A stretch of 10,235 nt of DNA from CAZDOD01 sp964506935 (lineage in GTDB: Bacteria; Desulfobacterota; Zymogenia; Zymogenales; Zymogenaceae), in the NCBI GenBank assembly GCA_964506935.1, contig CAZDOD010000104.1, forward strand, positions 1 to 10,235, read 5' to 3'. Shown piece after piece: positions 1 through 6,564 of the stretch. The notes below the pieces were generated by a model. That model had not been told where the DNA came from. It saw nothing but the letters and a program-made list of their open reading frames with translations, and did not search any database. A program made the translations under genes and the position numbers. Every line of letters begins with the position of its first letter. The first letter of the stretch is position 1.

Positions 1-1
1 A

Positions 2-496
2 AAGGGGACCTATGTCCCAACCCTAGATGAGGTTTTACGGCAGTTCAAAGGGTCGAGGTTCAATATCGACATCAAAGACGGGAAAAAAAAGACCACAGGG
101 CTCGTCCTCGATGTCGTGAAGAAACGAGGGGCAAAAGGGAGGGTGCTCATCGCCTCGAAATCGAAAAAGGCCCTTGGCGTAATAAGAAGAGAGGCGCCGG
201 ATGTGGCAACCGGCGCATCGAAAGGCGAGGTGATAAAATTTCTGTCTCTGTCAATTATCAAGATGAAGACTCTATATAAGATCCCATTCTGCGCCCTGCA
301 GGTACCCAAGGAAATATTTGAGCTGTCGTTTCTAAATCCGAGGCTCATCGAGGCCGCGAAGGATGCGGGGGTTCAGATCCACGTCTGGACGATAAACGAT
401 GAGGATGACATGATAAGACTCTTCAATATGGGCGTTGACGGCATCTTCACCGATTACCCCGAAAAGGGGATAGAGACCGCAAGGAGATATCGTTGA
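2..496 (+). CDS. Glycerophosphodiester phosphodiesterase, 3' part (5' end outside window)
   Basis: The reading frame is open from the window edge, and 164 residues to the TGA stop are visible. GDPD enzymes hydrolyse glycerophosphodiesters to glycerol-3-phosphate and an alcohol on a TIM barrel and are usually about 240-260 residues, so roughly the first third, including the expected HRG motif, is missing. Near the left edge the fragment reads VPTLDEVL and then FNIDIKD. This matches the family's 'PTLxEVL' helix and the 'NIEIK' metal-binding strand, here with Asp in place of the common Glu. The end is the characteristic final barrel strand: HVWTINDEDDM, then GVDGIFTDYPE. A GTG at 116 could be read as a start, but the homology upstream of it shows that it is internal. 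Cellular location cannot be judged without the N-terminus. The family assignment is firm; the exact substrate is unknown. Confidence 0.88.
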   Translation, partial: KGTYVPTLDEVLRQFKGSRFNIDIKDGKKKTTGLVLDVVKKRGAKGRVLIASKSKKALGVIRREAPDVATGASKGEVIKFLSLSIIKMKTLYKIPFCALQVPKEIFELSFLNPRLIEAAKDAGVQIHVWTINDEDDMIRLFNMGVDGIFTDYPEKGIETARRYR

Positions 497-559
497 CACA
501 CACCTTTGACATTTTTTCCGATGACACCCTAACCACAGACCCTTTTAAATATAATTGAC

Positions 560-587
560 TTGACATTCCCCCCCAAACATATATAAA
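560..587 (+). promoter_or_regulatory. Sigma70-type promoter for the GH2 glycosidase and hisB
   Basis: A perfect -35 hexamer TTGACA (560-565) is separated by 16 bp, including a run of seven C, from TATAAA (582-587). An alternative TATATA at 580-585 gives a shorter spacer. Transcription would begin near 594, leaving a leader of about 25 nt before the ATG at 619. Two further TTGACA hexamers at 493-498 and 506-511 lack a good -10 at the right distance. Confidence 0.6.
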
Positions 588-618
588 AATTAATAAGACT
601 CAAAATAACGGGCTTTTT

Positions 619-2667
619 ATGAAATTTATCCGCATTTTTATATCCAGTATCTTAATCGTCGCCTTTGCCGTTATCGGCTTTTTCGCCTATCTATTTATGG
701 TCTACCCCAGATTCGACTACTCCGATCCCAAATTTCTTGCCGGGGCGGATTACGATGTCGTTGATGTCAATGGCGATATCGATGGATATAGCGTCCTTAT
801 CGCTTCTGGACTCCCCTACCCCACCGACTTTGAGAAATTGAGCTATCCTGCGCAAGACCTCAACGGCATCTGGAAGATGAGATTCGACCCCGACGAGATA
901 GGAGAGGGCGAGGGGTGGGAAAAGACAAAAGAGGCGGACGATAACTGGGAGGATATAAAAATCCCCTCGACCTACAATTATTTTAACGGCCCCCACCGGG
1001 GACATGAGGGCGTTACGTGGTATCTATTGAAATTTACGCCGAGCTACAAAAAAACCCCCGAAAGGTTTATCCGCCTCTGCTTCGAGGGGGTGCTTTTGAG
1101 GTCGAAGATATGGATCAACGGAGAGTTTGTCGATGAGCACGAGGGGGGATACACCCCATTCTACTTCGACGTAACCGAATATTTAAGGGAAGGTGAAGAA
1201 AACACACTCGTAGTCAGGGCCGACAACAGGCTGACCTACGACTCACTCCCGACGAGGTCGTGGGAAAAACACAATCCCGGCTGGGGGGTCTACGGGGGGA
1301 TTTATCGCGGAGTTCGCATCGAATGGATTCCAAGACAGTATATTTTTAAGGCCATAGTCGAATCTGGGGCGTCGGGAGATATTTCAAATGTTGATGTCAC
1401 CCTGTTTATACACAATAACGATTTTTCGGGATACTACATCTTTTCAGGCAGCATCGTTGGGCCCGACGGGACGATATACGAATCGCCCCCATACGTCTAT
1501 CATTCGAGGGGGGAGATAGATAACTATTCGCTCCAATTCGAGATAGGAGATCCGCACCTCTGGTCGCCGAAAAGCCCCGATCTGTATGAACTGAACCTAT
1601 CAATCAAGACGAAGGGTGCCGAAGAGACCGTCACAACGAAGTTCGGCATAAGAAAAATCGAAATAGACGGGTACGGGCTCTACCTGAACGGGGAGAAAAT
1701 CTTCCTTCGCGGGATAAGCAAGCACGAGGACGATCCCGACCTCGGGGCGACCCAGACAGAAGAAATAATCTCAAGGGATTTAGAATTAATCGACGACATG
1801 GGCGCAAATTACATCAGGATGGCACACTACCCCCACGACACGAGGGAGATAAGGGCGGCGAGGGACATGGGGATAATGGTCGCAGAAGAGATACCGTTTT
1901 ACATCACAGGTACCGGATGGACGGCGTGGTACGAAGAAAAAAAATCGATCTTCGAATTCCCGGTCTCCACCTTCGGGATGAAGCAGCTGAAAAACCCTGA
2001 TCTCTTGTCCAACACCAAGAGGCAGATCATCGAGATGATCGAGCGCGACCGTAACAACCCCGCCGTAATCATGTGGGGGGTCGGAAACGAGAGCTATACA
2101 CTAACGAGGGACGCCGGGAGGGTATACGGCTATTTTTCCGATGTGGCGAAAGGCTTTGATGATACGAGACCCGTCACGATGGCCGAGCTGACGTACGATA
2201 TCCCCATCTTTGATAACCTAAGGAAGTCTGCAGACTTTATGGACGTTGTCTCTCTCAACAGCTATTACGGCTGGTACTACGGCACGATCGAAGGCGCCGC
2301 CCCCCACATCGACAACTTCCACTCCCGATATCCCGAAAAGCCGATAGTCCTGTCCGAATTCGGGGCATCGGCCGCCCCGGGGCGGATGGACTCGGACGGC
2401 GTATTCATCGCCGACAGGGTAAGCCCGGGAAAGACCTACTCCGAGGAGTATCAGGATAAAATCATCAGGGAGTATATAGATATCGCCCTTGCAAGGGACT
2501 ATATCGTGGGCGTATCGCCGTGGGTCTTCAGTGATTTTTACTGCCCCTGGTTTCCGAATAATCCGATCCCATACCAGAACCTTAAGGGGGTGGTATCATC
2601 CGAGAGGGAGCCGAAGATGTCGTATTACTCGCTGAAAGAGATTTATGGTAAACTACAGGGCGAATAG
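619..2667 (+). CDS. Membrane-anchored glycoside hydrolase family 2, beta-glucuronidase-like
   Basis: The 682-residue protein starts with a hydrophobic segment (residues 5-28) with no clear cleavage site, so it is probably a signal anchor with the enzyme outside the cytoplasmic membrane. A GH2 jelly-roll domain follows (about 80-235, with KIWINGEFVDEHEGGYTPF). Next come an Ig-like domain (about 236-345) and a TIM barrel (about 346-675) that begins LNGEKIFLRGISKHED. The proposed acid/base is E491 in MWGVGNES and the nucleophile is E580 in VLSEFGA. Near the C-terminus N654-L-K656-G matches the N-x-K motif that beta-glucuronidases use to bind the uronate carboxylate, followed by REPK, as in the RKPK of E. 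coli UidA. Hydrolysis of beta-glucuronides or uronic-acid glycans is therefore the best guess, though beta-galactosidase-type specificity is not excluded. There is no clear Shine-Dalgarno. hisB follows 15 bp downstream. Confidence 0.9.
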   Translation: MKFIRIFISSILIVAFAVIGFFAYLFMVYPRFDYSDPKFLAGADYDVVDVNGDIDGYSVLIASGLPYPTDFEKLSYPAQDLNGIWKMRFDPDEIGEGEGWEKTKEADDNWEDIKIPSTYNYFNGPHRGHEGVTWYLLKFTPSYKKTPERFIRLCFEGVLLRSKIWINGEFVDEHEGGYTPFYFDVTEYLREGEENTLVVRADNRLTYDSLPTRSWEKHNPGWGVYGGIYRGVRIEWIPRQYIFKAIVESGASGDISNVDVTLFIHNNDFSGYYIFSGSIVGPDGTIYESPPYVYHSRGEIDNYSLQFEIGDPHLWSPKSPDLYELNLSIKTKGAEETVTTKFGIRKIEIDGYGLYLNGEKIFLRGISKHEDDPDLGATQTEEIISRDLELIDDMGANYIRMAHYPHDTREIRAARDMGIMVAEEIPFYITGTGWTAWYEEKKSIFEFPVSTFGMKQLKNPDLLSNTKRQIIEMIERDRNNPAVIMWGVGNESYTLTRDAGRVYGYFSDVAKGFDDTRPVTMAELTYDIPIFDNLRKSADFMDVVSLNSYYGWYYGTIEGAAPHIDNFHSRYPEKPIVLSEFGASAAPGRMDSDGVFIADRVSPGKTYSEEYQDKIIREYIDIALARDYIVGVSPWVFSDFYCPWFPNNPIPYQNLKGVVSSEREPKMSYYSLKEIYGKLQGE

Positions 2668-2682
2668 AGAGGTATAATATAT

Positions 2683-3270
2683 ATGAGCAGAAAGGCCAAG
2701 ATCAAAAGGAAGACAAAAGAGACCGAGATAGACCTTACGATCGAGCTTGACGGAAAGGGTAACTACAAGGTCAATACCCCGGCGCATTTTCTAAACCACA
2801 TGCTGGAGATCTTTTCGAGACACGGCCTGTTCGATCTGGTGGTCGATGCGGCAGGCGACACCGTGGTGGACCTCCACCACACCGTAGAAGACATCGGGAT
2901 ATGTCTGGGTGACGGGGTTATCGAGGCGCTTGGAGACAAGGCCGGGATAAAGAGGTACGGCACGGCCTCGGTCCCGATGGACGAGGCCCTGGCGACGGCG
3001 GTGGTCGATCTCTCGGGGAGACCGTATCTCGTCTACGAGGTGGATTTCGGATCGGACAAGGTCGGCGATTTCGATGTCGAGCTCTTCGAGGAATTCTTCA
3101 GGGCATTTTCAGACCACGCCCAGGCCAACGTCCACATCGTGCTCCATCACGGAAAGAACACCCACCACATGGCCGAGGCCTGTTTCAAGGCGTTTGCGAG
3201 GGCACTCTCCGAGGCGGTCAAGATCGATCCGAGGATAGAGGGGGTGCTTTCCACGAAGGGGAAGCTTTGA
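2683..3270 (+). CDS. hisB: Imidazoleglycerol-phosphate dehydratase
   Basis: HisB dehydrates imidazole glycerol phosphate to imidazole acetol phosphate in histidine biosynthesis. It is a cytoplasmic, Mn-dependent, normally 24-subunit enzyme. At 195 residues this is the full-length monofunctional form without a fused histidinol-phosphatase. Signature motifs are all present: NHML (38-41), the metal site HHTVEDIGI (65-73), PMDEALA (98-104), the second metal site HHMAEACFKAFARAL (161-175) and the terminal STKG (190-193). AGAGAGG at 2666-2672 is a usable ribosome binding site about 10 nt from the ATG. The gene is 15 bp behind the GH2 glycosidase gene and is probably read from the same promoter. No other his gene is in the window, so it is not within a classical his operon here. 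Assignment is essentially certain. Confidence 0.97.
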   Translation: MSRKAKIKRKTKETEIDLTIELDGKGNYKVNTPAHFLNHMLEIFSRHGLFDLVVDAAGDTVVDLHHTVEDIGICLGDGVIEALGDKAGIKRYGTASVPMDEALATAVVDLSGRPYLVYEVDFGSDKVGDFDVELFEEFFRAFSDHAQANVHIVLHHGKNTHHMAEACFKAFARALSEAVKIDPRIEGVLSTKGKL

Positions 3271-3272
3271 GA

Positions 3273-3380
3273 TTCGGGCACACATAGGTGTGCCCCTACG
3301 GGAACCTTTTTTGAAATAACCTTTGTAGGGGCAAATCTGAGCCACCCTCTTTTCGGGCGCGTCCCGACGCGCCCCTACAA
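3273..3380. repeat. REP/MITE-like element with two GC-rich hairpins
   Basis: Two similar units share the pattern TTCGGGC...GCCCCTAC. Unit 1 has perfect 8-bp arms, GGGCACAC (3276-3283) and GTGTGCCC (3288-3295), around a 4-nt loop and followed by CTAC. Unit 2 has arms GGGCGCGT (3355-3362) and ACGCGCCC (3367-3374), also with a 4-nt loop, followed by CTACAA. Between them, TTGTAGGGGC (3323-3332) is the exact inverse of GCCCCTACAA (3371-3380). The arm bases differ between the units while base pairing is kept, as in dispersed palindromic repeats. The element fills the gap between convergent hisB and the PEBP gene, where it may also stop transcription from both sides; that role is inferred. Confidence 0.7.
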
Positions 3381-3388
3381 CAACTCGG

Positions 3389-3958
3389 CTATCTCCAGTA
3401 TTTCCCCGTGAGCGTGCATGTGGCTATCGTTATATCCTTTATGGCACCAACAAGCTTCCCCTTCGTTGCGCCCGCCTCTATATCGGGATATCCGCTCAGG
3501 GCGTACAATGTGAATCTGTATCTGTGTGTGCCGCTGGGGGGACACGGGCCTTTGTATATATAATCCCCAAAATCGTTTTTTCCCGCCAACGCCCCGATCT
3601 CTTCCGCACTGGCATCCTCGGCTAATCCCCCCATATCGGGGTCGATATTCCATATGACCCAGTGGACCCACGTCTTTCTCGGCGCATCGGGGTCGTCAAC
3701 GACAAGGGCGAGGGTCACGCAACCCTCTGGGACACCCTCCCAAACAAGCTCCGGAGAGACATTTATGCCGGAACATGTGTATTTAGCCGGGATCATGCCC
3801 ATATCCTCGAACGCCGGGCTGGTGAGCCTAAAATCCGACACTTCCTCTCCAAAGACAGACGACGCTGAAAAAATCACGAGGACAAAACAAACAACGATGA
3901 AAAGCGAAAGTCTCCCCTTAACATTCCCCTTGAATGCAAAAAATCCTTTCCTTCTCAT
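3389..3958 (-). CDS. Exported YbhB/YbcL-type PEBP (Raf kinase inhibitor-like) protein
   Basis: The 189-residue product has an N-terminal signal peptide: a basic start, a hydrophobic core at about 17-33 and a likely cut after SSVFG. It is followed by one phosphatidylethanolamine-binding-protein domain. Family motifs are clear: SPELVWEGVP (68-77), VVDDPDAP (86-93), VHW (98-100) and GPCPPSGTHRYRF (137-149), which together form the conserved anion-binding pocket. The biochemical role of bacterial members is not settled; 'kinase inhibitor' is a family name, not a demonstrated activity here. I chose the ATG at 3958-3956 because GGAGG lies 6 nt upstream and a promoter -10 lies just beyond. A start 39 nt farther upstream would lie on the promoter itself. 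The gene is transcribed alone, divergent from the flavin reductase gene and convergent with hisB. Confidence 0.92.
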   Translation of the reverse strand: MRRKGFFAFKGNVKGRLSLFIVVCFVLVIFSASSVFGEEVSDFRLTSPAFEDMGMIPAKYTCSGINVSPELVWEGVPEGCVTLALVVDDPDAPRKTWVHWVIWNIDPDMGGLAEDASAEEIGALAGKNDFGDYIYKGPCPPSGTHRYRFTLYALSGYPDIEAGATKGKLVGAIKDITIATCTLTGKYWR

Positions 3959-3964
3959 GGTTTT

Positions 3965-3969
3965 CCTCC
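3965..3969 (-). promoter_or_regulatory. Ribosome binding site that sets the PEBP start
   Basis: GGAGG read on the minus strand lies 6 nt before the ATG at 3958-3956. It supports this start over the in-frame ATG at 3997. Confidence 0.8.
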
Positions 3970-3979
3970 AAAAAAAATC

Positions 3980-3997
3980 TTGTGTATTATAACACAA
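3980..3997 (-). promoter_or_regulatory. Extended -10 promoter of the PEBP gene inside an inverted repeat
   Basis: On the minus strand the sequence is TTGTGT-TATAAT-ACACAA. This is a perfect 6-bp inverted repeat whose centre is a consensus -10 hexamer (3991-3986) preceded by TGT, giving the extended -10 TGnTATAAT. No good -35 is seen, which fits an extended -10 promoter. The start site would be near 3979, giving a leader of about 20 nt that contains the Shine-Dalgarno. The repeat could be an operator at which a dimeric regulator blocks RNA polymerase, or it could be chance. Confidence 0.55.
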
Positions 3998-4128
3998 AAT
4001 TTCCCTAACTAAAAATCTTTGAATTATGCAATAACAGACAGGATGAATCTCTTATCTCTGTTTTAAAACTTTTCACTACCCAACATCGATAAATCAGGTT
4101 ACAATAGGAAAAATTTAAAAACAATTTT

Positions 4129-4133
4129 GGAGG
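4129..4133 (+). promoter_or_regulatory. Ribosome binding site of the flavin reductase gene
   Basis: GGAGG lies 6 nt before the ATG at 4140 and fixes this start. A -10-like TACAAT at 4100-4105 without a convincing -35 is the only promoter candidate I noticed upstream. Confidence 0.75.
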
Positions 4134-4139
4134 ATTTCT

Positions 4140-4676
4140 ATGCTTCAGGAAATGAACTGGGGAGAGGCCGTGACCATCGCCTCCCCATACCCGTATCTAT
4201 TGGTCACGTCGACAGATAAGAATGGGAAGCCGAACACAATGGGGGTCGGGTGGTGGAGTTTCACTTCGATCTCGCCCCCGCTGCTTGTAGTCTCGATAGG
4301 AAAAGGGCGGTACACCCACGAGTGCATCAAGCACTCGAAGGAGTTCGTCGCCTGCTTTCCCGGAGAGGGGATCGCAAAGGGCGCATGGCAATGCGGTAAA
4401 AAGAGCGGAAGGGATATAGACAAGCTATCTGAGGCGGGACTGAAAACAAGGCCGGGTAGCAAAGTCAAGGCGCCGATAATTGAGGGGAGCACCGCCGCCT
4501 TCGAGTGCAAGGTGATAAACGAGGTCGAAACCGGAGATCACACTATTTTTGTCGGTGAGATTTTGGCCATGTGGGGAGACAAATCAATCCCGATGCACCT
4601 CTACTCTATCTTCTACAACAAGCTCGTGAGCATGGACACCGAGGGGAACAGAAACTTCGCCCTCGATTTCAAGTAG
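4140..4676 (+). CDS. Flavin reductase family protein (FMN-binding split barrel)
   Basis: This 178-residue protein fits the flavin reductase-like domain (PF01613 type) over its whole length. The N-terminal half carries a core of the kind that binds FMN: PYLLVTSTDKNGKPNTMGVGW, then SISPPLLVVSIGKGRYTHECIKHSKEF (about 43-69). The hallmark GDHTIFVGEI (132-141) follows. Members either reduce free flavins with NAD(P)H for partner monooxygenases or act as FMN-binding oxidoreductases of unknown substrate; sequence alone does not separate these. No partner monooxygenase or rubredoxin is adjacent. There is no signal peptide, so it is cytoplasmic. C71 and C85 are present but form no recognisable metal motif. 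It has its own strong ribosome binding site, is divergent from the PEBP gene, and ends 30 bp from the converging end of nadB. Confidence 0.88.
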   Translation: MLQEMNWGEAVTIASPYPYLLVTSTDKNGKPNTMGVGWWSFTSISPPLLVVSIGKGRYTHECIKHSKEFVACFPGEGIAKGAWQCGKKSGRDIDKLSEAGLKTRPGSKVKAPIIEGSTAAFECKVINEVETGDHTIFVGEILAMWGDKSIPMHLYSIFYNKLVSMDTEGNRNFALDFK

Positions 4677-4706
4677 ATCGGAGCTTTATTCAGTGCGGTG
4701 TTCATC

Positions 4707-6329
4707 CTAATCCCAGTCTTCCCTCACGAGGATCGTATCCCTCTTGAATCTCTTGTCATCCATCTTCGGGTAGTCGATGTTGTAGTTTAGCCCCCTGCTC
4801 TCCTTACGTGACAGGGAAGACCTTATTATCAGGTCGGCTAAAAGGGCGATGTTTCTCAGCTCGATCAGGTCCGAGGTGATCGTGAAGTCCCAGTAGTATT
4901 CGATGATCTCGGAGATTAACGACTCGGCCCTACTCTTCGCCCTCTGGAGGCGTTTGTCCGATCTCACTATACCGACGTAGTTCCACATGAACCTCCTCAC
5001 CTCGTCCCAGTTCTGGGTGATGACCACTTCCTCGTCGCTGTCGACCGCGCCCCCTGGGTCCCACTGAGATGCGGCCGGAGGTTTTTCGGTAAAAGACTTC
5101 AACTCCTCGGCCGCGGCGATGGACGCCCTATGTGCAAATACGACCGCCTCAAGCAGTGAATTAGAGGCGAGCCTGTTCGCCCCGTGTAGACCCGTTGAGG
5201 TCACCTCACCGCCGGCATAGAGACCCGCGATATTCGTCCTCCCATCGATATCGACCATCACTCCACCGCACATATAGTGTGCCGCAGGGACGACCGGGAT
5301 CGGCTGTGTCGTCATGTCTATGCCGTACTTCAGACACCTGTTGTAGATGTTGGGGAAACGATCCTTGATGAAACTTGCGGGCCTTTGGGTGATATCAAGA
5401 TACACGAAGTCATCGCCGCTCTTTTTCAATTCCATGTCTATGGATCTTGCTACTATATCTCTCGGGGCGAGATCCCCCATGTCGCTGTATCTCTTCATAA
5501 AGGCCTCGCCGTTCGTAAGGCAAAGAACACCCCCCTCCCCCCTGACGGCCTCGGATATGAGAAACGATTTTGCCTCGGGATTATAGAGACACGTGGGATG
5601 AAACTGGACGAATTCGAGATTCGCCACCCTCGCCCCGACACGATATGCCATGGCGATCCCGTCCCCCGTTGCAATGTCGGGATTGGATGTATATAGATAT
5701 ACTTTTCCGGCCCCGCCCGTGGCGAGAAAGACTATCTTTGCAAGACAGGTGCTTACCCTGTTGGTTTCGGTGTCGAGCACATAAGCCCCCCACACCCTCG
5801 ACGGGACGATCGGGCGACCGGCAATGGTCCTGTCGGTAATGAGATCTATAGCGAGGTGGTTTTCAAAGAGGTCTATGTTTGGTGCCCCCCTGACGCTCTC
5901 GACGAGTGCCCTCTCGACCTCGGCACCCGTAAGGTCCTTGGCATGGACGATCCTCCTCTTAGAATGTCCACCCTCCATCCCAAGGTCGTAATTACGGCCA
6001 CCTTTTTCCTCCGCCATAGAGAACATCGCCCCGAGACGAGCGAGCTCCCTTATCATATCTGGGCCGCTCTCGACAACCACCCTTACCACATCCTCGTTGC
6101 ACAGACCCGCCCCGCAGTCCAATGTGTCCTTTATATGTAATTCAAATGAGTCGGTTTCGCTCATAACCGAAGCTATACCACCCTGGGCATAGTTCGTGTT
6201 AGATTCCTCGTCCTCCTTCTTCGTTATTACGGCGACACTCCCCGATTTCTCGGCCTTCAGCGCAAAGCTGAGCCCCGCAATGCCGCTTCCTATTACGAGA
6301 TAATCATATACGTATGTGTCGTTTCTCAA
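4707..6329 (-). CDS. nadB: L-aspartate oxidase
   Basis: NadB oxidises L-aspartate to iminoaspartate, passing electrons to O2 or fumarate. It is the first step of de novo NAD synthesis, feeding quinolinate synthase NadA. The 540-residue protein shows the Rossmann FAD motif VIGSGIAGL (12-20), SNTNYAQGGIA (43-53), EGGHSKRRIVHA (119-130), FHPT (243-246), RGEGG (263-267), APRDIVARSID (288-298), PAAHYMCGG (348-356) and GEVTSTGLHGANRLASNSLLEA (374-395). A helical C-terminal domain containing MWNYVGIVRS and ESRGLNY follows. H244, R290, H351 and R386 fall at the same numbers I recall for E. coli catalytic residues; its T259 is Ser here. These features separate it from FrdA/SdhA. The start is TTG (6329-6327): no in-frame ATG or GTG fits, and the ribosome binding site is weak. 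nadA and nadC are not in the window. Confidence 0.96.
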   Translation of the reverse strand: MRNDTYVYDYLVIGSGIAGLSFALKAEKSGSVAVITKKEDEESNTNYAQGGIASVMSETDSFELHIKDTLDCGAGLCNEDVVRVVVESGPDMIRELARLGAMFSMAEEKGGRNYDLGMEGGHSKRRIVHAKDLTGAEVERALVESVRGAPNIDLFENHLAIDLITDRTIAGRPIVPSRVWGAYVLDTETNRVSTCLAKIVFLATGGAGKVYLYTSNPDIATGDGIAMAYRVGARVANLEFVQFHPTCLYNPEAKSFLISEAVRGEGGVLCLTNGEAFMKRYSDMGDLAPRDIVARSIDMELKKSGDDFVYLDITQRPASFIKDRFPNIYNRCLKYGIDMTTQPIPVVPAAHYMCGGVMVDIDGRTNIAGLYAGGEVTSTGLHGANRLASNSLLEAVVFAHRASIAAAEELKSFTEKPPAASQWDPGGAVDSDEEVVITQNWDEVRRFMWNYVGIVRSDKRLQRAKSRAESLISEIIEYYWDFTITSDLIELRNIALLADLIIRSSLSRKESRGLNYNIDYPKMDDKRFKRDTILVREDWD

Positions 6330-6361
6330 TATCCAATCCCAGAGATAACAATATGCCTCTA

Positions 6362-6390
6362 TTTTTATGACATAATTCCGATACAGTCAA
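6362..6390 (-). promoter_or_regulatory. Possible sigma70 promoter of nadB
   Basis: On the minus strand TTGACT (6390-6385) is followed after exactly 17 bp by TAAAAA (6367-6362), a 5/6 and a 4/6 match. It would give a leader of about 25 nt before the TTG start at 6329. I recognised no binding site of a known NAD-responsive regulator. Confidence 0.4.
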
Positions 6391-6504
6391 GAGGAGTTTT
6401 TAGGTGAGACAATTTTGAGGGTAAATTTCGGGGTTGAAAAAAACTAAAAAATGAATTAATATTCTTCCGCTTGAGACAAAAAAACCTTGTATTTTAATCA
6501 TTTT

Positions 6505-6547
6505 TATAATAAACTGTGTATAATTTAAGAGTATTTATATATAAATA
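6505..6547 (+). promoter_or_regulatory. AT-rich promoter region with palindrome ahead of the transglycosylase operon
   Basis: The 235-bp gap between divergent nadB and the transglycosylase gene is AT-rich. Two consensus TATAAT hexamers are present (6505-6510 and 6519-6524), both without a good -35 at 16-18 bp. A perfect 16-bp palindrome, TATTTATATATAAATA, occupies 6532-6547, at the expected start site of the second hexamer. In such AT-rich sequence these matches may be partly chance. I see no small open reading frame with a ribosome binding site in this gap. Confidence 0.35.
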
Positions 6548-6564
6548 ACTAAATAACTTCCAAA

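Noticed and set aside
493..511. TTGACA pair at 493-498 and 506-511 as promoters
   Set aside because: Neither has a reasonable -10 at 16-18 bp; the first overlaps the stop codon of the phosphodiesterase gene.
3654..3992. Plus-strand open frames opposite the PEBP gene
   Set aside because: The conserved PEBP motifs are on the minus strand; the plus-strand translations show no domain.
3389..3997. Longer PEBP protein starting at 3997 (13 more residues)
   Set aside because: The extra start lies on the -10 hexamer and has no Shine-Dalgarno, whereas the ATG at 3958 has GGAGG 6 nt upstream and gives a clean signal peptide.
5277..5696. Open frame on the plus strand within nadB
   Set aside because: It is antisense to strongly conserved NadB motifs, and its translation resembles no protein family.
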